Made by a program: the position numbers and the translations under genes
Part shown: positions 17,133 to 25,188 of the stretch, one piece after another
How the letters are laid out: every line of letters starts with the position of its first letter
Numbering within the stretch: position 1 is the first letter of the stretch
Assembly (NCBI RefSeq): GCF_001422735.1
Contig: NZ_LMLZ01000021.1
Span: forward strand, 380,184-444,183
Source: Acidovorax sp. Leaf78
GTDB taxonomy: Bacteria; Pseudomonadota; Gammaproteobacteria; Burkholderiales; Burkholderiaceae_C
Reading direction: 5' to 3'
Length of the DNA stretch: 64,000 nucleotides
Notes under the pieces: generated by a model
What the model saw: the letters and a program-made list of their open reading frames with translations, nothing else
What the model was told of the DNA's origin: nothing
The model's database searches: none

Positions 17133-17439
17133 GCGATTGTTCTTGAGCATTCTTGTCGTGAGCTTGATAGGGAGCGGGCCCGGCGCGGTCACAAACCGAA
17201 CCGTGCCCCTTCCGCAGCCGCCTGCCATCCTTCCCGTGCTGATTGGCGTAGGGGGTGAGTCACGCCACATGCAGCGACCCGGTGCCAAGCAGCCCCTGGC
17301 TGCTCCCCACGCAGCTGATCCAGGACCCGTAGAACTTCAATGGCTTCCCGTCCTTGAGTGACCGCCATGGCCCTCATTGACCTTCTCAGACCTTCCATTC
17401 GATTTAACGCTTTTTCAACCGCCCAACCCAAGGCCACCC

Positions 17440-17793
17440 ATGACCCGCAACCTCGTCACCTTCAGTTTGAACAACCTCGGCGATCCCCGCGAGTACCGGC
17501 CGCCGGCGGATCGCGTGCTCGAAGGAGACATCGTTGTGCGCAACTGGGATATAGACAGTGCCAAGGACGGCGCCGTGCGTGCTGGCGTCTTCGAGTCGAC
17601 ACCGGGGACCAACCGTTCCATCAAGGGCGATACCTGGGAGTTCTGCTACATCCTGTCTGGCGAAGCAGAGATCACCGAAGACGGCCACGCCCCCATCACT
17701 TTTCGGGCGGGCGATTGTTTCATCATGAAGCCGGGCTACACCGGCACATGGAAGACGCTGGCGACCGTGCGCAAAGTGTGGGTCGTGGCGTAG
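17440..17793 (+). CDS. Cupin-domain protein (DUF861/EutQ-like)
   Basis: A small single-domain cupin of 117 residues. The beta-barrel core is visible as SIKGDTWEFCYILSGEAEITEDG followed by ITFRAGDCFIMKPGYTGTWK in two cupin motifs. ATG 17440 with AAGG eight bases upstream is preferred over ATG 17377. Such cupins often close amine and opine catabolic operons, as regulators of intermediate levels or small-molecule enzymes; no specific role can be given. About 300 bases separate it from the last dehydrogenase subunit. Confidence 0.75.
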   Translation: MTRNLVTFSLNNLGDPREYRPPADRVLEGDIVVRNWDIDSAKDGAVRAGVFESTPGTNRSIKGDTWEFCYILSGEAEITEDGHAPITFRAGDCFIMKPGYTGTWKTLATVRKVWVVA

Positions 17794-17936
17794 ACGTAGC
17801 GCCAGCCCTGCGCGCACACATAGCCGATTGACTGCGGCCTACCGCAACCGTGGATTGCTTCGCACATCGGCTCAGGCCGGAGTTTTGGGGCATTCACGGT
17901 CACCCGCTGTCACTCTGACATCTGCACTCGCAACGC

Positions 17937-18013
17937 CAAACGTCAAACGTCAAACGTCAAACGTCAAACGTCAAACGTCAAACGGGAAACGGCAAACGGC
18001 AAACGGCAAACGT
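17937..18013. repeat. Eleven tandem heptamers (VNTR-type)
   Basis: Eleven back-to-back 7-base units fill 77 bases: six CAAACGT, then CAAACGG, GAAACGG, CAAACGG, CAAACGG and a last CAAACGT. The array lies between two convergent genes, the cupin and the M20 amidohydrolase, starting 143 bases after one stop and ending 31 bases before the other. A heptamer array of this length is prone to slipped-strand copy-number change. It is outside any supported gene. Confidence 0.95.
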
Positions 18014-18044
18014 GAATCGCCAATCAACCATCGATTCCCGCCTG

Positions 18045-19313
18045 TCAGCGCGCATCCGCCGCTGACAAGGCCCTTGCCGCTATCTCACAGAACCAGCGCA
18101 CCCCCAGCGGCAATGCATCGTCGTTGAAGTCATAGCAGGGGTGGTGCAGTGCACGCTCTCCGTCGGGGCCTGGTTCTGCCTTGCCCTGGCCCAGCCACAG
18201 GTAGGCGCCGGACTTGCGCTGCAGCATGAAGGCGAAGTCTTCGGATGTGAACGCGGCGCGCGGTGCCACATGGGCCTGCAGGCCGACGGCGCGCGCTGCG
18301 GCAAGCGCCAGTGCAGCCTCTGCTGCGGTATTGATGGTGGCCGGGTAGTAACGCAGGTACTTGACGTCCACCTCGGTGCCGCTGGCCAATGCCACGCCCT
18401 GAGCGGTGGCGCGCAGCGCGGCTTCGATGCGGTCTTGTATGGTGGCATCGAAGCTGCGCACGGTGCCGGTGATCTGCACCTCTGCCGGCAACACGTTGTG
18501 GCTGTGGCCACCCTCGATGCGGGTAACCGACAACACAGCGGACTCGCCCGGGTCGATGCGCCGGGCCACGATGGTGTTGAGCTGCGCCACCAGTTGACTG
18601 GCCGCCAGGATGGCATCGGGCGTGTGGTGTGGCTGGGCCGCATGCCCGCCGCGACCCCGCAAGGTGATGTCGAAACGGTCTGCGGCCGCCATGATGGGCC
18701 CGGGACGTGTCTGCACCTGGCCTAGCGGCAGGTCGGGCCAGTTGTGCAAGGCATAGACGCTATCGCAAGGAAACCGCTCGAAGAGCCCGTCGTCGATCAT
18801 GCGGGCCGCACCGCCCTTGCCTTCTTCGGCAGGCTGAAAGATGAAATGCACCGTGCCCTTCAAACCCAGCGTCTGGTGCGTGCGTGCCAATTGCTGCGCG
18901 GCACCCAGCAGCATGCTGGTGTGACCGTCGTGTCCGCAGCCGTGGTGCTTGCCGGGCGACCGGCTGGCATGCGCACGTTGACCCAGTTCCACCATTGGAA
19001 GTGCATCCATGTCGGCGCGCAGGCCCACGCTGGGCATGCTTTTGCCGGTGCCACTGTGTTTGCTTTCACCGGGGCCGCAGTGCAGCGTGCCCACTACGCC
19101 CGTGCCTCCCACGCTCTCGTGCACTGTGAGTCCGAGCAGCCGCAGAGCGCGGGCCACGATGCCTGCCGTGCGTCGCTCCTCGAAGGCCAGTTCGGGATGC
19201 GCATGCAGGTCGTGGCGCAGGGCCACCAGGTCGGGCAACAGGTCAGACACAGGCGCTGCGATGGCGGCGCCTGAGAATGCATGGGGAGCGCTTGCCGCCG
19301 CTGCGGCGCTCAT
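18045..19313 (-). CDS. M20-family amidohydrolase (HipO/aminoacylase-like)
   Basis: A 422-residue zinc-dependent amidohydrolase of the M20D group (hippurate hydrolase, N-acyl amino acid deacylase). Metal-site patterns are GLRADMDALPM, HHGCGHDGHTSMLL and FQPAEEGKGGAARM; the dimerisation segment holds DITLRGRGGHAAQPHHTPDAI; the last ligand His lies near HHPCYDFNDDALPLG. The start ATG 19313 overlaps the stop of a 30-residue upstream frame (ATGA), so translation is coupled. It is a paralogue of the M20 enzyme at 50.8-52 kb. The substrate is probably an N-acyl amino acid. Confidence 0.9.
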   Translation of the reverse strand: MSAAAAASAPHAFSGAAIAAPVSDLLPDLVALRHDLHAHPELAFEERRTAGIVARALRLLGLTVHESVGGTGVVGTLHCGPGESKHSGTGKSMPSVGLRADMDALPMVELGQRAHASRSPGKHHGCGHDGHTSMLLGAAQQLARTHQTLGLKGTVHFIFQPAEEGKGGAARMIDDGLFERFPCDSVYALHNWPDLPLGQVQTRPGPIMAAADRFDITLRGRGGHAAQPHHTPDAILAASQLVAQLNTIVARRIDPGESAVLSVTRIEGGHSHNVLPAEVQITGTVRSFDATIQDRIEAALRATAQGVALASGTEVDVKYLRYYPATINTAAEAALALAAARAVGLQAHVAPRAAFTSEDFAFMLQRKSGAYLWLGQGKAEPGPDGERALHHPCYDFNDDALPLGVRWFCEIAARALSAADAR

Positions 19314-19402
19314 TGCCCGGCCTCCATCGCATCGGCCAACTGCGCCGGTGCCAATGTTTCCACCACATCAAACGCCAGTACCCTGAAATCGCGCAAAGCC
19401 AT
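19310..19402 (-). pseudogene. 30-residue frame, probable N-terminal remnant of a HAD hydrolase
   Basis: A short frame starts at ATG 19402 behind a strong Shine-Dalgarno (AGGAGA, about six bases upstream) and ends in an ATGA overlap with the amidohydrolase start. It reads MALRDFRVLAFDVVETL then APAQLADAMEAGQ. The LAFDVVETL segment matches the nucleophile motif and N-terminus of HAD hydrolases, but all later HAD motifs are gone. The simplest reading is a deletion that joined the first 17 or so codons of a HAD gene to sequence just before the amidohydrolase, leaving its ribosome-binding site to serve as a coupled leader. A genuine small leader peptide is the alternative. Confidence 0.55.
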
Positions 19403-19683
19403 GGGTTTCTCCTGTGCTGACTCGTGGCACGCTAAAGAGTTGCGGGTGCAGGCGGCCCGCCGCGCACGCCAAAAAGAGTCAAGCTTATGGGCGAGCGGAG
19501 CGGGCTTGATGCGGATCGGATGGCGCTCGTCAGCATTCCATGCGTTTTTGAAACTCAAGCACGCAGATGGTGAAAAACACAGGCGCTCGCAGCAATTGCC
19601 CTCAGGCAAGGCCATTTTTCGGACAGGCGAGGCGTCGCGGAGCAGAACGCCAACCCAGCCATCAGCCACCTTAGCCCCCGCCT

Positions 19684-20859
19684 TCAGAACAAGCTGCCCT
19701 GCCCCCGCGTCAGCCCAGGCCTGAACTGCGTCAGATCCAGCTCGACCCTGGCGCGGTTGAGCCCCAGACGCCGGCACGCGCCGGCAAACCGCTGGCGCAG
19801 CAGATCCGCCCAGAGTCCGCTGCCCTTCATGCGGGTGGCAAAGTTGCTGTCGTAGCTCTTGCCCGCGCTGCGCTCGGTGGCGTCGATGCTGTGCAGGTCC
19901 TGCACCCGGGCCATCACCCGCGCCGCGCGCTGCGGGTAATGCACTTCCAGCCATTCGCGAAAAACGGCGTCCAACTCCCAGGGCAGGCGCAGCACCGTGT
20001 AGAACGCGCTCTGCGCGCCGGCATCGCGCGCGGCTTCAAGTACCTGCTCCATGTCCTCAGTGATGAAAGGGATCTGCGGGGCCACGCTCACGCCCACCGG
20101 GATGCCTGCATCGGCCAGCGTGCGCAGAGTGCGCAGGCGCCTGTGGGGGGCCGCAGCGCGCGGCTCCATACGGCGGGCCAGCACGGGGTCCAGCGTGGTG
20201 ATGGTCACGTAAACCGCCGTGAGATGCTGCGCCGCCAACGGGGCGAGCAGGTCCAGGTCACGCTCCACACCACTCGACTTGGTGATCAGCGAGAACGGGT
20301 GGCGCGCATCGCGCATGACTTCGATCAGGCTGCGGGTGAGCTTGAGCTCACGCTCGACCGGCTGGTAGCAGTCGGTGGCCGAGCCGATGTTGAGCAGGCG
20401 CGGCACATAGCGCGGCTGCGCCAGCTCGTGGCGCAGCACCTCGGCGATGTTCTGCTTGGCCACAATCTGGGTTTCGAAGTCGAGCCCAGGCGAAAAGTTG
20501 AGATAGCTGTGCGTAGGCCGCGCATAACAGTACACACAACCGTGTTCGCACCCACGGTACGGATTGACGGACAACTCGAAAAAGATGTCGGGTGAGTCGT
20601 TGGCGCAGATAGCGCTGCGCGCGGTCTCCAAGTGCACGGTGGTGGTCAACGCCGGCGCGCCGTCTTCCTCCTCATGCCCCTGCCCTTCGTCACCCTGGCC
20701 GGCACGCCCCCAGCCGTCATCTGCCACCTCTCGCACATCGCGTGTGAACCGGTGCGGCATGGCGGTGGCGGCACCACGGCCGCGGATTGCCTGAATGGGT
20801 ACGCGCACTTCCGCCGGCACCTCGGGCAGATCGGGGTCGAAAGCGGTCTTGGGAGTCAT
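19684..20859 (-). CDS. PA0069-family radical SAM protein (SplB-related)
   Basis: A 391-residue radical S-adenosylmethionine protein. The 4Fe-4S motif is CxxxCxxC at C104, C108 and C111 (RGCEHGCVYCYARPTH), preceded by the family segment DIFFELSVNPY. The sequence is similar in plan to spore photoproduct lyase and matches the PA0069 family. Its function is unproven; a link to nucleic-acid damage is suggested by an apparent LexA box directly at its start. From the predicted -10 inside that box the transcript would be nearly leaderless. It stands alone, with LysR upstream on the same strand. Confidence 0.9.
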   Translation of the reverse strand: MTPKTAFDPDLPEVPAEVRVPIQAIRGRGAATAMPHRFTRDVREVADDGWGRAGQGDEGQGHEEEDGAPALTTTVHLETARSAICANDSPDIFFELSVNPYRGCEHGCVYCYARPTHSYLNFSPGLDFETQIVAKQNIAEVLRHELAQPRYVPRLLNIGSATDCYQPVERELKLTRSLIEVMRDARHPFSLITKSSGVERDLDLLAPLAAQHLTAVYVTITTLDPVLARRMEPRAAAPHRRLRTLRTLADAGIPVGVSVAPQIPFITEDMEQVLEAARDAGAQSAFYTVLRLPWELDAVFREWLEVHYPQRAARVMARVQDLHSIDATERSAGKSYDSNFATRMKGSGLWADLLRQRFAGACRRLGLNRARVELDLTQFRPGLTRGQGSLF

Positions 20860-20861
20860 GC

Positions 20862-20877
20862 CTGTACAAATATACAG
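20862..20877 (-). promoter_or_regulatory. LexA (SOS) box at the radical SAM gene start
   Basis: CTGTACAAATATACAG has the CTGT-N8-ACAG form of the proteobacterial LexA operator; on the gene strand the longer match is TACTGTATATTTGTACAG. It begins three bases upstream of the ATG at 20859, so bound LexA would block both RNA polymerase and the start region. The likely -10 element (TATATT) lies inside the box. Confidence 0.8.
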
Positions 20878-20921
20878 TATTTATCCCCCTACACAAATGG
20901 CATTCCGAAGAAGCTGCTGCC

Positions 20922-21821
20922 CTATTCCCTGAAGAGCTTTTCGATCAGCCCACGCATCCATTGATTGCCGGGATCGCTTTCAAACCGCCGGCTCCAGTGC
21001 AGCGACACGGTGAAGTCGCGCAGCGGAAACGCAGGCTCGATGAGCGTGTAGCCGCCGTCTGCGGCAAAGGTGCGCGCAATGTTGCGCGGCATGACCACTG
21101 CCAGGTCGGTCGCCCGCACGATGGCGGGCAGCACCATGAAGTGCTCGGTGGTCAGCCGCAGCCGGTCTTGCAGCTGCAGCATCTCCAGAATGCGCAGGGT
21201 GTCCGAATGCGTGCGCACGCCCACAAACTCCAGTTGCCGCAAATCCTTGAGCAAGGCCGGCCCGCTGCGCTTGCGTGCCGCAAAGGGGTGGCCCGCGCGC
21301 AGCAGCACCACGTAGCGGTCCTTGATGAGTTGCACGCGCTGCGTGTCTTTGACCGTGGGCAAGAAGCCAAACGCAAAGTCGATGCGGCCGCTGTCCAGCC
21401 GCTGCGCGATCTCGATGCGCGGCACGGGCAGTGTCTCCAGCCGCACACCGGGGGCCTCGCGCCGCAGCGCCACCATCAGGTCCGGCAGAAAGCGGCCTTC
21501 GCCGATGTCGCTCATGTGGATGCGGAACACCTTGTGCGAATCGAGCGGGTTGAACAGCGCAGACTCGTTGAGGGCTTCCTCCAGCAAGCCCAGCGCGCTG
21601 CGCACCGCATCGGCCAGCCGGTCGGCCTTGGGCGTGGGCTCCACACCGCCGCCCGCGCGCACGAACAGCGGGTCCTTGATCAGCAGGCGCAGGCGTGTCA
21701 GCGCCTGGCTGGCCGCAGGCTGCGTCAGGTCCAGCAGCTCGGCGGCGCGGCTGACGTTGCGCGTGCGGTAGACGGCATCGAACAGGCGCAGCAGGTTGAG
21801 GTCGATGTCCTTGATATGCAT
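20922..21821 (-). CDS. LysR-family transcriptional regulator
   Basis: A 299-residue LysR protein. The N-terminal winged helix-turn-helix runs from LNLLRLFDAVYRTRNVSRAA through TQPAASQALTRLR (residues 8-45), followed by the effector domain with VFRIHMSDIGEGRFLPDL. It is divergent from the benzoylformate decarboxylase gene, 66 bases apart, the usual arrangement for a regulator of that gene. In this gap AATGAA (21824-21829) and TTCATT (21844-21849) form an inverted repeat that may be its site. Confidence 0.9.
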   Translation of the reverse strand: MHIKDIDLNLLRLFDAVYRTRNVSRAAELLDLTQPAASQALTRLRLLIKDPLFVRAGGGVEPTPKADRLADAVRSALGLLEEALNESALFNPLDSHKVFRIHMSDIGEGRFLPDLMVALRREAPGVRLETLPVPRIEIAQRLDSGRIDFAFGFLPTVKDTQRVQLIKDRYVVLLRAGHPFAARKRSGPALLKDLRQLEFVGVRTHSDTLRILEMLQLQDRLRLTTEHFMVLPAIVRATDLAVVMPRNIARTFAADGGYTLIEPAFPLRDFTVSLHWSRRFESDPGNQWMRGLIEKLFRE

Positions 21822-21887
21822 TGAATGAATACCGCTTAGTCACTTCATTGTATTGATGGATGAAGCACGCGCCCCGAAGATCGAGGG

Positions 21888-23483
21888 ATGCCTTCAGAAA
21901 CCTTGCTCCCCACCGTGCGGGAGGCCGTGCTCGAACTGCTGCGCGGCCTTCACATCGACACCATCTTCGGCAACCCGGGCTCGACCGAGCTGCCGCTGTT
22001 CCTCGACTTTCCGGCGGACTTCCGCTACATCCTGGGCCTGCAGGAATCGGTGGTCGTGGGCATGGCAGACGGCTATGCGCAGGCCACGCACAACGCGGCG
22101 TTTGTGAACCTGCACTCGGCTGCGGGTGTGGGCCACGCCATGGGCAACATCTTTACGGCGCACAAGAACCGCACGCCCATGGTCATCACGGCAGGGCAGC
22201 AGGCGCGGTCCATCCTGCCGTTCGACCCTTTCCTGTTTTCGGGCCAGGCCACCGAGCTGCCCAAGCCCTACGTGAAGTGGAGCATCGAGCCCGCCCGCGC
22301 CGAAGACGTGCCATTGGCCATCGCGCGGGCCTACTACATCGCGATGCAGCAGCCGCGCGGGCCGGTGCTGGTGTCCATTCCTGCGGACGATTGGGACAAG
22401 CCCTGCGAGCCGCTGCAGGCGCGCACCGTGAGCACCGAGACGCGCCCCGAGCCGCGCGTGCTGCAGGCCATTGGCGACGCGCTCGACGCCGCGCAGCGCC
22501 CGGTCTTCGTGGTCGGCGCCGCCGTGGACCGCGACCGCGCCTGGAATGATGTGCTCGCCCTGGCCGAGCGGCACAACGCCGCCGTGTGGACCGCGCCCAT
22601 GTCCGGCCGCTGCGGCTTTCCGCAGGACCACCGCCTGTTTGCGGGCGTGCTGCCCGCCATGCGCGAGAAGATCGTGGCGCTGCTGGGCGGGCACGACCTG
22701 GTGTTCGCGCTGGGCGCTGCGGCCTTCACGTACCACGTGGAAGGCTTCGGCCCGCATGTGCCACCGGGCGCGCAACTGGTGCAGCTGATCGACGACCCGG
22801 GCACCGCCGCCTGGACACCCGAGGGCACCTCGGCCGTGGGCAGCGTGCGCCTGGGTGTGCAGGACTTGCTGGCACGGCCGGCGCCGGCTATGCGCGCCCT
22901 GCCCCCGCCCCGCGCAGCACGCCCACGCGCCGAGCCTTCGGCACCGGGCGAGTTGATGAGCGTGCCCTACGTGATGCAGACACTGGCCGAGGTGCGCGAT
23001 GCCGCATCAGTCGTGGTGGAGGAAGCGCCCAGCTCCCGCGCCGCCATGCACGCCTACCTGCCCATCGTGCAGAGCGAAACCTTCTACACCATGTGCAGCG
23101 GTGGCCTGGGCTATGGCCTGCCGGCTGCGGTGGGCGTGGCGCTGGCAAAGCCTGACCGCAAGGTCATCGGGCTCATCGGCGACGGCTCGGCGATGTACTC
23201 CATCCAGGCGCTGTGGAGCGCGGCGCAACTCAAACTCCCCATCACCTTCATCATCCTGAAGAACCGCCGCTATGCAGCGCTGCAGGAATTCGCACCCACC
23301 TTCGGCTTCCACGAAAACGACAAGCTCGAAGGCACCGACCTGCCCGACCTGGACTTCCTCGCGTTGGCACGGGGACAGGGCTGCGACGCCGTGCGCGTGA
23401 GCGATGCGGCCCAGTTGGCGCATGCGCTGCGGCAAGCCCTGTCCCATCCCCGCCCGATCCTCGTGGAGGTGGACGTGGCCTGA
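21888..23483 (+). CDS. mdlC: Benzoylformate decarboxylase
   Basis: A 531-residue thiamin diphosphate enzyme that decarboxylates benzoylformate (phenylglyoxylate) to benzaldehyde, a step of mandelate and related aromatic breakdown. The family catalytic residues are in place: Ser32 (NPGST), Glu53 (LQES), His76 (LHSAAG) and His283 (AFTYH), matching Ser26, Glu47, His70 and His281 of the Pseudomonas putida enzyme. The cofactor motif GDGS (431-434) ends with Asn near 460 (LKNRR). No mandelate racemase or dehydrogenase is nearby. A related 2-oxoacid may be the real substrate. Confidence 0.8.
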   Translation: MPSETLLPTVREAVLELLRGLHIDTIFGNPGSTELPLFLDFPADFRYILGLQESVVVGMADGYAQATHNAAFVNLHSAAGVGHAMGNIFTAHKNRTPMVITAGQQARSILPFDPFLFSGQATELPKPYVKWSIEPARAEDVPLAIARAYYIAMQQPRGPVLVSIPADDWDKPCEPLQARTVSTETRPEPRVLQAIGDALDAAQRPVFVVGAAVDRDRAWNDVLALAERHNAAVWTAPMSGRCGFPQDHRLFAGVLPAMREKIVALLGGHDLVFALGAAAFTYHVEGFGPHVPPGAQLVQLIDDPGTAAWTPEGTSAVGSVRLGVQDLLARPAPAMRALPPPRAARPRAEPSAPGELMSVPYVMQTLAEVRDAASVVVEEAPSSRAAMHAYLPIVQSETFYTMCSGGLGYGLPAAVGVALAKPDRKVIGLIGDGSAMYSIQALWSAAQLKLPITFIILKNRRYAALQEFAPTFGFHENDKLEGTDLPDLDFLALARGQGCDAVRVSDAAQLAHALRQALSHPRPILVEVDVA

Positions 23484-23573
23484 CGACACCTACCCCGGCA
23501 CGGCATGAACCGTGCGGCTTTCTGGATACCTCGCACAAGACCCGGAACACCTGGGCACCCACCGGAGACAAAC

Positions 23574-24572
23574 ATGCATTCCTTTCCCCTTCGCACCACC
23601 CGCCGGCTGCTGGGCACGCTGGCACTGGCCGGCACCGCAGCGGGCCTGCTGCTGCCCGCCACGGCACTGGCCGACACCTGGCCCGCCAAGCCGATCAAGG
23701 TCATCGTGAACTTCCCGGCGGGCGGTGCTGCGGACCAGATCGCCCGCGCCGTGACAGTGCCGCTGCAAGCGGCGCTTGGGCAACCCGTCGTGGTCGAGAA
23801 CCGCGGCGGCGCGGGCGGCAACATCGGCGGCGAGGCGGTGGCCAAGTCGCCGGCAGACGGCTACACGCTGCTCATGAGCTCGGGCGGCATGGTGTCGGTC
23901 AACCCGCACCTGTATCCCAAGATGCCGTTCGACCCCACCAAGGACCTGGTCCCCGTGGCCGCCGCTGCGCGGGTGCTGGTGTTCCTCGAGGTCCGGCCCA
24001 CACTGCCGGTGAACAACATCGAGGAGTTCATGAAGTACATCAAGGCCAATCCGGGCAAGCTGAGCTTCGGCACGCCGGGCAACGGCAGCTCGCCGCACCT
24101 GGCAGCCGAGATGCTTAAGGCCCAGGCCAATGTATTTGCGGTGCATGTGCCCTACCGCGGAGCAGCCCCCGCCATGCAGGACCTGCTGGGCGGGCAGGTG
24201 GATTTCATGTTCGACCCGGGCATCGGCCTGCAGCACGTGAAGGCCGGCAAGCTCAAGCTGCTGGCCGTGGGCAGCTCCAAGCGCTCGCCGCTGTTCCCGG
24301 ACGTGCCCACGCTGGACGAGGTGGGCCTCAAGGGCTTCGATGCGGACACGTGGTTCGGCTTCTACACGCCCGCGGGCACACCGCCCGACGTGGTCAGCCG
24401 GCTGAACCGCGAGATCAACAAGGTACTGGCCACGCCGGCCGTGAGGGAGCGCATCCACGCGCTGGGCGGCGTGCCCGCGCCCATGTCGCCGGCCGACTTC
24501 AATGCCCGCGCCGCCATCGACAGCACGCGCTTTGGTGCGCTGATCAAGGCGCGCAACATCACCGGCGACTGA
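23574..24572 (+). CDS. Bug-family tripartite tricarboxylate transporter receptor
   Basis: A 332-residue periplasmic binding protein of the Bug/TctC family, abundant in Burkholderiales. The signal peptide (first 33 residues, ending ATALA) is followed by the family start DTWPAKPIKVIVNFPAGGAAD; NRGGAGGNIGGEAVAKSPADG and FDADTWFGFYTPAGTP are further family blocks. ATG 23574 has GGAG about nine bases upstream. It follows mdlC by 90 bases on the same strand, so it may bind benzoylformate or a related aromatic acid. No membrane subunits (TctA/TctB) are nearby. Confidence 0.9.
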   Translation: MHSFPLRTTRRLLGTLALAGTAAGLLLPATALADTWPAKPIKVIVNFPAGGAADQIARAVTVPLQAALGQPVVVENRGGAGGNIGGEAVAKSPADGYTLLMSSGGMVSVNPHLYPKMPFDPTKDLVPVAAAARVLVFLEVRPTLPVNNIEEFMKYIKANPGKLSFGTPGNGSSPHLAAEMLKAQANVFAVHVPYRGAAPAMQDLLGGQVDFMFDPGIGLQHVKAGKLKLLAVGSSKRSPLFPDVPTLDEVGLKGFDADTWFGFYTPAGTPPDVVSRLNREINKVLATPAVRERIHALGGVPAPMSPADFNARAAIDSTRFGALIKARNITGD

Positions 24573-24678
24573 CGGTGTGCGCCGCGGCGCGCGCTCTCGT
24601 TGAATGTCCGCGCGCGGCAGTGCGAGATTGCGGATGGTCTACAGTCCCGCGCTTTGCCACAACCCCAGAGGTACCGCC

Positions 24679-25092
24679 ATGGCGCGCAAGCCCCAGATCA
24701 TCCTGTCGTCGCTCGACGTTGACCGCATCGAGGCCTTGCTGGCCGCGATTCCGGCCAGCGTTTTTCCGGGCAAGGCCGAGCTGCAGGCAGAGCTCGACCG
24801 GGCGGACGTGGTCGCGCCCGAAGAGATGCCGCCGAACGTGGTGACGATGAACTCCACCGTGCAGTTCTCCATCCTGGAGACCGGCAAGGAGTTCTGCCTG
24901 ACCCTGGTCTACCCGCGCGACACCGACGGCAGCGCCGACCGCCTGTCGATCTTCGCGCCCGTGGGCAGCGCCTTGCTGGGCCTGTCGGTGGGCGACGAGC
25001 TGGCCTGGCCGGGCCCGGGCGGCAAATCCATGACGGTGCGGGTGAAAGACTTGCTGTACCAGCCCGAAAGCGCTGGCGAACTGCACCGCTGA
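24679..25092 (+). CDS. rnk: Rnk, nucleoside diphosphate kinase regulator (GreA/GreB C-terminal-like)
   Basis: A 137-residue protein of the Rnk family, which shares the GreA/B C-terminal domain and binds RNA polymerase. The N-terminal segment KPQIILSSLDVDRIEALL and the C-terminal fold YPRDTDGSADRLSIFAPVGSALLGLSVGDELAW are diagnostic. ATG 24679 has AGAGG upstream and gives the conserved N-terminus. It stands between the Bug receptor and a small membrane protein. Confidence 0.85.
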   Translation: MARKPQIILSSLDVDRIEALLAAIPASVFPGKAELQAELDRADVVAPEEMPPNVVTMNSTVQFSILETGKEFCLTLVYPRDTDGSADRLSIFAPVGSALLGLSVGDELAWPGPGGKSMTVRVKDLLYQPESAGELHR

Positions 25093-25188
25093 GGCACCAC
25101 GGCTGCCCGGATGGCGCCCCGCCCCCGGGGCGCTGGCGCCACACACGGCTTGGCGCTTGCCGTGCGAGCAGTGACAATGGCACCCGCC

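Noticed and set aside
15414..17288. 624-codon open frame opposite the HcnB/HcnC-like genes
   Set aside because: No domain is recognisable and both opposing genes are intact, coupled and motif-rich.
17937..18013. Heptamer array as a CRISPR
   Set aside because: Units are 7 bases with no spacers and no cas genes nearby.
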